Shown: positions 1-6,986 of the stretch, piece by piece
How positions within the stretch are numbered: the stretch's first letter is position 1
How the letters are laid out: the number at the start of each line of letters is the position of its first letter
DNA from: Ignavibacteriales bacterium
GTDB lineage: Bacteria > Bacteroidota > Ignavibacteria > UBA10030 > SZUA-254
Length of the DNA stretch: 6,986 nucleotides
Assembly (NCBI GenBank): GCA_016207985.1
Contig: JACQYX010000062.1
Span: 1-6,986 of the forward strand
Direction: 5' to 3'
Notes under the pieces: generated by a model
What the model was told of the DNA's origin: nothing
Database searches by the model: none
Seen by the model: only the letters and a program-made list of their open reading frames with translations
Position numbers and translations under genes: made by a program

Positions 1-2
1 TT

Positions 3-920
3 CTTCATGGTCCCGGCTGTCCCGTTTGCGTTACGCCGATTGAAATGATTGATAAAGCAATTGCGATTGCTTCTCAGCCAGAGGTAATCTTTACATCATT
101 CGGCGATATGCTTCGTGTTCCCGGCTCTGAAAAAGATTTACTTACCGTAAAAGCCGAAGGCGGTGATCTACGAATAGTTTACTCGCCGCTCGATGCTGTG
201 AAGTTAGCTCAAAAAAATCCAGCGAAAAACATTGTTTTCTTTGCTGTTGGTTTTGAAACCACAGCTCCGGCAAATGCAATGGCTGTTTGGCAGGCGAAGA
301 AACTCGGACTTAAAAATTTCTCGATTCTCTGTTCGCACGTTCTTGTCCCGCCAGCCATTGAAGCAATTCTATCATCACCAGGCAATTACATACAGGGATT
401 TCTCGCTGCAGGGCATGTATGTACAGTGATGGGTTATGAGGGATATATCCCAATCGCGGCGAAGTATAAAGTACCGATAGTGGTAACAGGTTTCGAGCCG
501 ATCGACATTCTTCAAGGAGTATTTTTGTGTATAAAACAGCTCGAAGAAAACAGATTCGCAGTTGAAAATCAATACAGCAGATCTGTTCAGGAAAAAGGGA
601 ATTTCGCAGCAAAAAATCTAATCGCAGATGTTTTTGAAATAACACACCGAAAATGGCGTGGAATCGGTGAGATACCTCACAGCGGATTGAGATTAAAAGA
701 AAATTTTGAGTATTTTGATGCAGAGAAATTGTTTAATATTTCAGATATGGAAATAAAAGAATCACCACTTTGCATTGCTGGCTTAGTACTTCAAGGTCAG
801 AAAAAACCACACGAGTGTTCTGCTTTCGGAGAACAATGTACACCAGAACATCCACTTGGTGCACCGATGGTTTCATCCGAAGGTGCGTGCGCAGCGTATT
901 ATCATTATAGAAGAAAATGA
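3..920 (+). CDS. hypD: [NiFe]-hydrogenase maturation factor HypD, 3' partial
   Basis: HypD, with HypC, is the scaffold on which the Fe(CN)2CO group of [NiFe] hydrogenases is assembled in the cytoplasm. The frame is open from base 3, so the start lies upstream; about 305 residues are visible of a family usually near 360-380. Seen in the translation: GPGCPVC (Cys codons at 18 and 27), [10 protein letters not shown], the GFETTAP motif near 250, [16 protein letters not shown] and [10 protein letters not shown]. The C-terminus carries C-x14-C-x6-C-x16-C (Cys codons from 771 to 890), matching the known HypD [4Fe-4S] motif, followed by the typical EGACAAYY ending. One position often written as GACMVS in homologues is GAPMVS here; it is not one of the four spaced cysteines. 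The next gene starts 14 bases downstream and is not hypE, so this may be the last gene of its hyp cluster. Function looks intact over the visible part. Confidence 0.96.
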   Translation, partial: LHGPGCPVCVTPIEMIDKAIAIASQPEVIFTSFGDMLRVPGSEKDLLTVKAEGGDLRIVYSPLDAVKLAQKNPAKNIVFFAVGFETTAPANAMAVWQAKKLGLKNFSILCSHVLVPPAIEAILSSPGNYIQGFLAAGHVCTVMGYEGYIPIAAKYKVPIVVTGFEPIDILQGVFLCIKQLEENRFAVENQYSRSVQEKGNFAAKNLIADVFEITHRKWRGIGEIPHSGLRLKENFEYFDAEKLFNISDMEIKESPLCIAGLVLQGQKKPHECSAFGEQCTPEHPLGAPMVSSEGACAAYYHYRRK

Positions 921-934
921 TGTAAAAATCTTAT

Positions 935-3900
935 ATGAAATATTTTATTAGTCGAAATAAATTCTCGAAATTATCTGGGATAATATTCCAATGCATAGTC
1001 TTATTTGCTTTCAACTTACCTTCATCGGCTCAACTTAATACCCTTAACGATTCATGGCGGTGGGTTCGTTTCACTACCGATGATGGCTTACCATCAAATC
1101 GAGTGTTTGATATAACAGAAACAAAAAATGGAATCGTTTGGGCTGCAACTGAATTTGGTGCCGCCTGGTACAATGGATTTTATTGGCAAAGCATCTCTCA
1201 AAAAGATGGACTCCCGGAACGCATACCTAGCGCTATCGTTTCAGATGGGAAAGATAGTCTATATGTTTTAATTTCAGGTCAGTTATATTATGGCGATCTA
1301 AAGGGCTTCGGAAAAATTCCAATAATCATGAGCGGTGCAGAAAAGAAGGTGACCTCAATAGCTTTCGTTAATAATGAGCTTATTTTAACCGTAGATGAAA
1401 AGGTTTTCATTCTGCAGAATAATTCTGTAAAACCATTCACACACTCATCGATCGACATTAAGAACCAAAAAGTGTTCATGGTTCATCAAACGCGCTTTAG
1501 CACTTGGCTAAATACAAGTAGCGGTTTATACCGGTGGGAGAATAATAAATGGAATCTCAAATTAGAAGCACCTTCACAATCCATTGCCATTAAATACTTA
1601 GCAGAGGATTGTCTGGGCAATGGAGTCGCATCCATAATAGGTCCTCGTAGCCATTATGGTATTTGGGAGTGGACAACAAATTCTAATCTGACGAAAAATC
1701 TGAAAGAAGGGATCGAAAATGTTTTGGCTCTTGATATCGGACCGGAGGGCAATGCAATCATGGCTAAAGAACCAGAGGTTGTTAAAGTTAGTCAGAATCG
1801 TTCTTGGCCATCATTACAATTCATCCCGCCCCAGCTTAAAAATTCTCATTTACTAAAATTTAGAAATAATGGCGACCTATGGGTTGGAACAGAATTGGGG
1901 TTATATCTTCATCGGGTTACTTCAAAAAGATGGGAAGTCTGGAAGTTTCCACAATTCGATCCAAAAAATAATATTAACGAAATCATCCGCACAAAAGATG
2001 GATCGATATGGATTGCGACCGGAAATGGTATCGTTATTCGTAAACCAAACGGAACTAACCAGACTATCGAAAATATCTATCACACCAAGTTAGGCACACT
2101 TACAGGTTTAATTGAAGATAAGAAAGGGCATGTGTGGATATCGAGCGGACTCTCATTTGAAGGTGCATTTCTATGGATTAAAAAAGATAAAAAGGGAAAT
2201 TTATGGTTCCTTGGAATCTCTAGAAAAGATTTTAGATATAATAATATTGACAATGACCCGGGTGCTTACATTTACGAAAATGGAAAATTTCTCCACTGGG
2301 GTACTAAGCATGGACTCATTAATGGACGTGTTTATTCATTTGCCGAAGGTTTAGATGGTTCGTTTTGGTTTGCGACAGGAGGTGGAATTAGCAGATGGAA
2401 ACCTGATGCCTCGATTTCTTCTCCTGGGACGTGGAAACATTGGACAGAGAAAGAAGGACTTCGAGAGGATAGAATATTCGTACTTACAATTGATAACAAG
2501 AATAAGATTTGGTTCGGCGATCAGACATTTGGAATTGGCTCTATTGAAGGCGATACGATAAAATACCTGACAACGTCGGATGGATTAATAAGTAATGCAA
2601 TATGGGATATTCGGATAGATGAAAAGAACAGAATATGGATCGCCGCACGAGGTGGTATCGGTCTGTTTATGAATGGTACGTGGTTCAATATCGGTTTGAA
2701 TGATGGTTTATCGAACGCTCGTATTTGGCCACTGCTTCCACTTGAAAATAAATTATATATCGGAACGAGCGGGGGTGGGGTGGAAATTCTTAATTTTGAA
2801 GATATTCAAACAACTCCACCAATAGTAAACATATTGGGACCCGTTACACGGGGAAACACTATGTATGCACACTGCAAAGCGTTTTCTTTTTGGGGTGAAC
2901 AGGTTTCTGAAAATATTGAAATAAGATATAAAATTGATAACAATGAATGGACGCCATGGCGCCGGATACGCCAGATTATCGAGCCAAATCTATCTTCGGG
3001 ATCACATACACTTACTATTCAATCAAAAGGACTATTAGGTAATTTTAGAACAGATATTAAAAGCGTTTCTTTTAGTATCGAGCCACCTTTGTTTTTAAGA
3101 CCGTTCTTTTACGTACCCCTTGGTGCATTATCATTGGGTTTATTAGTATTTGGTTTCATTTATTTCATCGGCATGAGTTTAAAATCGATATCGAGGGATG
3201 TTAAACGCGGCGAAGAACAGATACGGCAGATCCTTCAAGATCGTTCGTCTCCGGTCTTCGAAACCAAACATTTGAAAAAGAACGGGGATGAAATTGACAT
3301 CCTGATCAACGCTTCGGTGATCGATTATGACGGACAACAAGCGATTCTCAGTTTGAACCGAGATATAACCGAGTTGAAGCAAGCAGAGGCAACGCTACGA
3401 CTCCTTGCACAAACGGTCGCCTCGGCGCAAGATTGTGTATCAATCACAGATCTGGATGGTACGATCCTATTCGTGAACGATGCATTTGCCCAAACACACG
3501 GTTATACTCCCGAAGAACTTCATAGTAAAAATATCTCTATAATCCATTCACCTGCTACGCCCAACGAGATAGCCGATCAAATCCGCCTATCGACCTTGGA
3601 AGGCGGCTGGTACGGTGAAATTTCCCATCAGCGAAAAGATGGCACTGAATTCCCGGTTGAGTTATGGTCATCGGTTGTGTATGATGAACAAAATAAACCT
3701 GTCGCTATTGTTGGTGTAGCCCGGGATATTTCAGATCGTAGAAGATATGAGATAGACCGAGAGCGGTTAATACATGAGTTAAAGGAGGCACTCTCGGAAG
3801 TAAAAATGCTGACGGGCCTTCTCCCAATTTGTTCCAATTGTAAAAAAATTCGGGACGACGGAGGATACTGGACACAAGTAGAAACATACATCGCAAAACA

Positions 3901-4000
3901 TACCGATGCGACCTTCACTCACGGTCTATGCCCCGACTGCATAAAAGAACTATTCCCCGATGTTTACAAAAGAATGAAAGAGAACGGTACCACATTTTGA
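935..4000 (+). CDS. Membrane sensor: beta-propeller, Y_Y_Y-like domain, TM helix, PAS, C-terminal CxxC module
   Basis: A 1021-residue envelope sensor. Residues 1-33 form a signal peptide (basic start, hydrophobic stretch, likely cleavage near SSA-Q). Residues 41-622 hold repeated two-component-regulator propeller units, seen as D-GL..N.(I/V)..I....G.(I/V)W.AT..G; clear copies lie near 47-80, 347-367, 457-487, 504-534, 545-578 and 587-618. Residues about 655-717 resemble the Y_Y_Y domain (IRYKIDNNEW, then a GSHTL strand). One membrane helix follows at about 725-747. In the cytoplasm come a PAS C-terminal half (751-818, ending RDITELKQAE), a full PAS (819-935, ending ARDISDRRR), a short helical linker, and a Cys module with C966-x2-C969 and C999-x2-C1002. 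No H-box, ATPase, GGDEF or HTH is present, so the output mechanism is unknown. ATG at 935 gives the signal peptide directly; no clear Shine-Dalgarno precedes it. The 14-base gap to hypD permits co-transcription. Confidence 0.93.
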   Translation: MKYFISRNKFSKLSGIIFQCIVLFAFNLPSSAQLNTLNDSWRWVRFTTDDGLPSNRVFDITETKNGIVWAATEFGAAWYNGFYWQSISQKDGLPERIPSAIVSDGKDSLYVLISGQLYYGDLKGFGKIPIIMSGAEKKVTSIAFVNNELILTVDEKVFILQNNSVKPFTHSSIDIKNQKVFMVHQTRFSTWLNTSSGLYRWENNKWNLKLEAPSQSIAIKYLAEDCLGNGVASIIGPRSHYGIWEWTTNSNLTKNLKEGIENVLALDIGPEGNAIMAKEPEVVKVSQNRSWPSLQFIPPQLKNSHLLKFRNNGDLWVGTELGLYLHRVTSKRWEVWKFPQFDPKNNINEIIRTKDGSIWIATGNGIVIRKPNGTNQTIENIYHTKLGTLTGLIEDKKGHVWISSGLSFEGAFLWIKKDKKGNLWFLGISRKDFRYNNIDNDPGAYIYENGKFLHWGTKHGLINGRVYSFAEGLDGSFWFATGGGISRWKPDASISSPGTWKHWTEKEGLREDRIFVLTIDNKNKIWFGDQTFGIGSIEGDTIKYLTTSDGLISNAIWDIRIDEKNRIWIAARGGIGLFMNGTWFNIGLNDGLSNARIWPLLPLENKLYIGTSGGGVEILNFEDIQTTPPIVNILGPVTRGNTMYAHCKAFSFWGEQVSENIEIRYKIDNNEWTPWRRIRQIIEPNLSSGSHTLTIQSKGLLGNFRTDIKSVSFSIEPPLFLRPFFYVPLGALSLGLLVFGFIYFIGMSLKSISRDVKRGEEQIRQILQDRSSPVFETKHLKKNGDEIDILINASVIDYDGQQAILSLNRDITELKQAEATLRLLAQTVASAQDCVSITDLDGTILFVNDAFAQTHGYTPEELHSKNISIIHSPATPNEIADQIRLSTLEGGWYGEISHQRKDGTEFPVELWSSVVYDEQNKPVAIVGVARDISDRRRYEIDRERLIHELKEALSEVKMLTGLLPICSNCKKIRDDGGYWTQVETYIAKHTDATFTHGLCPDCIKELFPDVYKRMKENGTTF
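3824..3979 (+). other. C-terminal CxxC...CxxC module of the propeller sensor
   Basis: Residues about 964-1015 read PICSNCKKIRDDGGYW, then a helix-like stretch, HGLCPDC and ELFPDVYK. I recall this module from memory at the C-terminus of many bacterial PAS, GAF and receiver proteins. Its two CxxC pairs, 29 residues apart, resemble a small metal-binding fold, probably zinc. I know of no assigned biochemical role. It takes the place where a histidine kinase would normally sit. Metal binding is an inference from cysteine spacing. Confidence 0.72.
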
Positions 4001-4039
4001 TATTAAATGAACGATATGAGAGACAAAGTTTTATTTAAC

Positions 4040-4080
4040 TTGTTTATTTTAGATAATTCGATTAATTATCAAATAAACAA
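4040..4080. repeat. AT-rich inverted repeat / hairpin in the sensor-kinase gap
   Basis: TTGTTTATTT (4040-4049) is perfectly complementary to AAATAAACAA (4071-4080), and GATAATT (4052-4058) to AATTATC (4064-4070). Folded, this gives 10 bp plus 7 bp of stem, a 2-base bulge (TA, 4050-4051) and a 5-base loop (CGATT). It starts 39 bases after the sensor stop and ends 27 bases before the kinase start. The stem is AT-rich and no T-run follows on the + strand, so it is not a canonical intrinsic terminator. It could be an operator, an mRNA 3'-end stabiliser or a weak terminator; the sequence alone does not decide. Confidence 0.7.
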
Positions 4081-4107
4081 AACCTGTTACCCAACAATCG
4101 CTACATT

Positions 4108-4920
4108 ATGCAAACGCAGTTACGGATTTTAATTCTTGAAGATATTCAAGTTGAGTTAGAGTTGTTGGAATACGGGCTGGATAAAGCTCAACTCAACTAT
4201 CAATCGAGGTGTGTCTACACTCGGGAGGATTTTCTAAAAGCATTGAAAGTTTTTAATCCTCATATTATACTATCCGACTTTAATATGCCGCAATTCACCG
4301 AAATTGAGGCATTATCACTTGTAAAAAAACACTATCCTTTTCTTCCTTTCATAATAATTACAGGAACTTTAACGGAGGAGCGAGCGGTTGAGTTTATGAA
4401 AGCTGGTGCGGACGATTATATTATTAAAGATCATTTGAATAGAATTGTACCCGCTATTCATTCGGCGCTCGATAAAAAAAGAATCAAAGCCAAACGAGAA
4501 ACGGTTATTGGTAAGATATGCCATCAATTTATATGTCCTGCAGAAAAAGACAATTGCCCCGTATCTGATCAACACTTAACCATCGATAAATCAGAACGTC
4601 AATTACTCAACATTAATAAAGAATCGATTCCTGTTCTCAAAACCGTAAACACCATACGTATCGGTGATAAAGAATTGCTTCTTGAAACAATTATCGACCT
4701 CACTGAGCGCAAGCGGGCTGAAAAGGCAATCAGAAAAAGTGAAGAAAAATATCGAGAAATCATTACATGGGCACCTATCGGTATATATCAATCAACACCC
4801 GATGGCAAATTCATTACAGTTAATAATAGCCTCGCAGGGATTTTAGAATACGATAATGTAGAAGAACTTTTTAAATGTAATTTAGGTACGGACATTTATT
4901 TCAATCAGGAGGAGTGGTAA
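4108..4920 (+). CDS. N-terminal fragment of hybrid histidine kinase: receiver, Cys half-PAS, truncated PAS
   Basis: A 270-residue product as it stands. Residues 1-125 form a response-regulator receiver domain: acidic pair E11-D12, phosphoacceptor D57 in LSDFNMP, T85 in IIITGT, and K107 in DDYIIKDHL. All catalytic residues are present. Residues about 133-203 look like the C-terminal half of a PAS domain carrying C138, C143 and C150 (ICHQFICPAEKDNCPV), then SERQLL, IPVLKT and the linker DLTERKRAE. A third segment from about 211 is the first half of another PAS (PIGIYQSTPDG), cut by a TAA at 4918. The same frame continues past this stop with the second half of that PAS, so this is the front of a larger gene and not a natural stand-alone regulator. 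ATG 4108 is the first codon of a well-formed receiver; no Shine-Dalgarno is visible before it. If translated alone it would be a receiver protein without a catalytic output. Confidence 0.9.
   Translation: MQTQLRILILEDIQVELELLEYGLDKAQLNYQSRCVYTREDFLKALKVFNPHIILSDFNMPQFTEIEALSLVKKHYPFLPFIIITGTLTEERAVEFMKAGADDYIIKDHLNRIVPAIHSALDKKRIKAKRETVIGKICHQFICPAEKDNCPVSDQHLTIDKSERQLLNINKESIPVLKTVNTIRIGDKELLLETIIDLTERKRAEKAIRKSEEKYREIITWAPIGIYQSTPDGKFITVNNSLAGILEYDNVEELFKCNLGTDIYFNQEEW
4918..4920 (+). other. In-frame premature TAA inside a PAS domain
   Basis: The TAA falls between NQEEW and KLIKEYD, inside a helix of a PAS domain whose two halves are in the same frame with nothing missing. Comparison with the next, paralogous PAS of the same gene places a charged residue near here, and AAA, GAA or CAA could each become TAA by one base change. 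This is a nonsense change, not a frameshift. It could be a real mutation or a base-call error. Confidence 0.85.
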
Positions 4921-6986
4921 AAGTTAATAAAAGAATATGATCGAAGTGGAATTGGATCCGTGAAAGACCTCGAGGTTCTGTGGAAAAAAAAGGATAGCTC
5001 TCCGATCTGGATATCACTCACAGCCCATGCGATAAAAAACGCAGACGGAAAGACTCTCTATTATGAAGGTTTTGTGAATGATATCACCGAGCGGCGGCGG
5101 GTGAAGGAAGCATTGCGTGAAAGCGAGGAAAGGTTCCGGAGTCTTTACGAAAATTCAACCATCGGAATATATCGCGCTACTCAGGACGGGAGAATTCTAT
5201 TAGCGAATCCGGCACTCGTCCGAATGTTAGGTTTCGATTCCTTTGATGAATTGGTTCAAAGAAATTTAGAACAGCAAGGATTCGAAACGAAGTATTCGCG
5301 AAAAGAATTTCGTGAGTGCATCGAAAAGGAAAATGAAGTCAAAGGACTTGAATCCGCTTGGACACGAGCCAACGGTTCAGTGAGATCTGTTCGTGAAAGT
5401 GCAAAAGCTATAAAGAACGATGAAGGTAAGGTTTTATATTACGAAGGAACTGTCGAGGACGTGACCGAACGGAAACGTGCTGAGATAGCGTTACGCGAGG
5501 GTGAAGAACTTTACCGCACGTTGGCAAGCACATCGCCCGATAGCATCACAGCGATCGATCTCGAAGGGAAGATCATTTACACCTCCCCGCGTAGTCTTGA
5601 AATTTTCGGTTATTCCTCTAAGGAGGAAGTTTTGGGACGAAATCTCATGGACTGGATTTCACAAAATGATCAGCAAAGGGTCATTACGAACATGCAACAA
5701 GTCTACACGACCGGTATCCACCTGAATGAGGAGTACACACTTCTGAAGAAAGATGGCGGCAGCTTTATCGCGGAAGTTAACGCCGCGGTTATAAGTACAG
5801 CAGATGGCAAACCCAAAGGAATAGTTATTGTGATTCGTGATGTTATGGAAAAAAAGAATCTCGAGCAGCAACTTCTCCGAACCCAACGGTTAGAAAACAT
5901 AGGCACGCTTGCCGGAGGCATTGCCCACGATTTGAATAATGTCCTCGCACCTATTCTTTTATCCATTGAGGTTCTTAAAAAAAGATATCCGGATGAAAAA
6001 GACAATAAAGTACTTCCCATGATTGAATCGAGCGCTAAGCGAGGGAAGGATATCATCAAACAGGTACTTACCTTTGCCAGAGGAGCAGAGGGACAGTATG
6101 TAACAATTCAGATGAAACATTTAATACGGGAAATGGAGAATATAATCAGGGAAACATTCCCGAGATCGATCAAGCTTGTACATGATATCCCTAACGATCT
6201 TTCTCCGATCTCCGGCGATGCAACCCAGCTTCATCAGGTTCTTCTCAATCTCTGTGTTAATGCACGAGATGCGATGCCCAGCGGTGGAACGCTTACAATA
6301 TCTGCAGAAAATACACAGCTCGATGAAAGCTTTGCACGGATGCATAACGCCGCTGAACCGGGGAAGTACATACTTGTAAAAGTCGTTGATACGGGTGTGG
6401 GAATACCTAAAAATATTATTGATAAAATATTCGAGCCATTCTTCACGACAAAAGAAATCGGTAAAGGAACCGGGCTTGGTTTATCAACGGTACATTCAAT
6501 AGTGAAGATGCATGGCGGCTTCGTTGATATTGAGAGTGCATTAGGCAAAGGAACAACTTTTAAAGTATATTTGCCCACAATTGAAATATCAGAATCTCTA
6601 CCAGTTTTATCTGAAGAAACTCGGTTCCCCACCGCTAAGGGTGAAACTATTTTAATTGTTGATGACGAAGCTTCAATCCTGGATATTAACAAGCAAACAT
6701 TAGAAACATACGGGTACAAAGTCTTTACAGCTTGCGATGGAATTGAAGCTATCGCTCTTTTTGTTCAAAAGAAAGATAATATAGATGTCGTATTAGCTAT
6801 GTATGATAATGAAAAGGGAGAGAGTGAAATACGCAAGGGATTGAGAACACTAAAGGAATGTGGTTTCAATATGCCAAAAAAACATCTCTTCGTTAAAGAG
6901 CTTGGCTGTGACGATAAAACGTGGGTGGGATACCGTTACCTTTACTATTTTTCGTTACGGAAGAATAGTGTTGGTATAAATGGTAT
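4921..6986 (+). CDS. C-terminal fragment of hybrid histidine kinase: PAS-PAS-PAS-HisKA-HATPase-truncated receiver, partial
   Basis: Open in the same frame as the preceding fragment, from the TAA to the window edge, with no stop. Order: second half of a PAS (4921-5100, ending NDITERRR); PAS (about 5125-5475, ending EDVTERKRAE); PAS (about 5500-5850, ending IRDVMEKKN); HisKA with the H-box AGGIAHDLNN, phosphoacceptor His at 5926-5928; HATPase with N-box LLNLCVNARDAM (6241-6276), G1 box DTGVGIP (6388-6408), F box FEPFFTTK (6430-6453) and G2 box GKGTGLGL (6463-6486); then a receiver beginning ILIVDDE (6649). It is a cytoplasmic autophosphorylating kinase with no membrane segment. After IDVVLA (to 6798) receiver similarity ends and an unidentified tail follows. 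If translated separately, the first possible starts are GTG 4960 and ATG 5224; neither has a convincing ribosome site. All kinase boxes are intact, so the catalytic core itself is not degraded. Confidence 0.88.
6799..6986 (+). other. Unidentified in-frame tail replacing the end of the receiver domain
   Basis: From ATG 6799 to the edge, the kinase frame stays open for 62 codons with protein-like composition (segments such as MPKKHLFVKEL and TWVGYRYLYYFSLRK), but nothing resembles a receiver domain. The other two forward frames have stops at 6794 and 6804 (then further stops), and the reverse frames also close within this stretch, so the forward kinase frame is the likely coding one. It could be the start of an unrelated gene brought next to the kinase by recombination or insertion, or an assembly join. 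I do not recognise the family. Confidence 0.55.

Larger units (their letters stand above)
4108..6986 (+). pseudogene. Whole hybrid histidine kinase gene, broken by an in-frame stop and an aberrant receiver
   Basis: Read through the TAA, the frame gives a coherent protein of at least 959 codons: receiver, Cys half-PAS, three PAS domains, HisKA, HATPase, receiver. This is a common order for hybrid kinases that take phosphate or signals at both ends. Two defects are visible: the nonsense codon at 4918 and loss of the receiver core after 6798. Calling it a pseudogene is an inference; two separate translated products or sequence error are the alternatives. The promoter-side hairpin and the 107-base gap suggest it may be transcribed separately from the sensor upstream. 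Confidence 0.6.

Noticed and set aside
310..645. 111-codon open frame on the minus strand
   Set aside because: It is antisense to strongly conserved hypD sequence and shows no family features.
4040..4080. Intrinsic transcription terminator
   Set aside because: The stem is AT-rich and is followed by AACCTG, with no T-run, so it is recorded as an inverted repeat instead.
4907..4912. Perfect AGGAGG just before the premature stop, suggesting a ribosome site for the downstream fragment
   Set aside because: It encodes Glu-Glu within the PAS domain. No ATG, GTG or TTG in the kinase frame lies at a suitable distance; the GTG at 4914 is in another frame and closes after eight codons.
4918..4920. TAA read as a sense codon under an altered genetic code
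   Set aside because: The two complete gene ends visible here use TGA, so TAA is not seen as a true stop, but one internal TAA is far too little evidence and no bacterial code reassigning TAA is known to me.
6234..6719. 161-codon open frame on the minus strand
   Set aside because: It lies opposite the HATPase and receiver coding sequence, whose motifs are unmistakable, and its own translation shows no recognisable domain.
6782..6812. A frameshift hiding the rest of the terminal receiver domain
   Set aside because: The other forward frames hit stops at 6794 and at 6804, 6807 and 6810, and neither encodes a DMMMP-like receiver segment.
6886..6900. Small inverted repeat CTCTT...AAGAG as an insertion-sequence end
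   Set aside because: Five base pairs around a five-base loop inside an open frame is expected by chance, and no partner repeat was found.

Overview
The window looks like bacterial chromosome or metagenome-contig DNA at roughly 40% GC, with every supported gene on the + strand. Its content is the end of a [NiFe]-hydrogenase maturation gene followed by about 6 kb of multidomain signal-transduction genes. A periplasmic propeller sensor of the two-component-regulator type, large PAS-rich proteins and the lack of clear Shine-Dalgarno sequences before the start codons all point to the Bacteroidota/Ignavibacteriota (FCB) neighbourhood. That placement is an inference and is weakly held.

Layout: (1) 3-920 is the 3' part of hypD, cut by the left window edge, with all four cysteines of the C-terminal Fe-S motif. 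(2) 935-4000 encodes a 1021-residue membrane sensor: signal peptide, beta-propeller repeats, Y_Y_Y-like domain, one membrane helix, half of a PAS domain, one full PAS domain and a C-terminal CxxC...CxxC module. It has no kinase or DNA-binding domain. (3) 4001-4107 is a short intergenic gap holding a strong AT-rich hairpin at 4040-4080. (4) 4108-6986 reads as one hybrid histidine kinase: receiver, Cys-bearing half-PAS, three PAS domains, HisKA, HATPase, receiver. An in-frame TAA at 4918-4920 breaks it in two. Its terminal receiver also stops matching the family just before the phosphoacceptor Asp and continues in frame into about 190 bases I cannot identify, up to the window edge.

How the parts may work together: the sensor and the hybrid kinase are in tandem and could form one signalling route, with the sensor reading a periplasmic cue and the kinase integrating cytoplasmic PAS inputs. 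As the sequence stands, the kinase gene has two separate lesions (nonsense codon, lost receiver core), so it may be a decaying pseudogene or may produce separate polypeptides. A sequencing or assembly fault cannot be excluded for either lesion. I found no CRISPR array, tRNA, rRNA or recognisable insertion sequence. The unusual material is the chimeric domain architecture, not a clear new defence or metabolic system.
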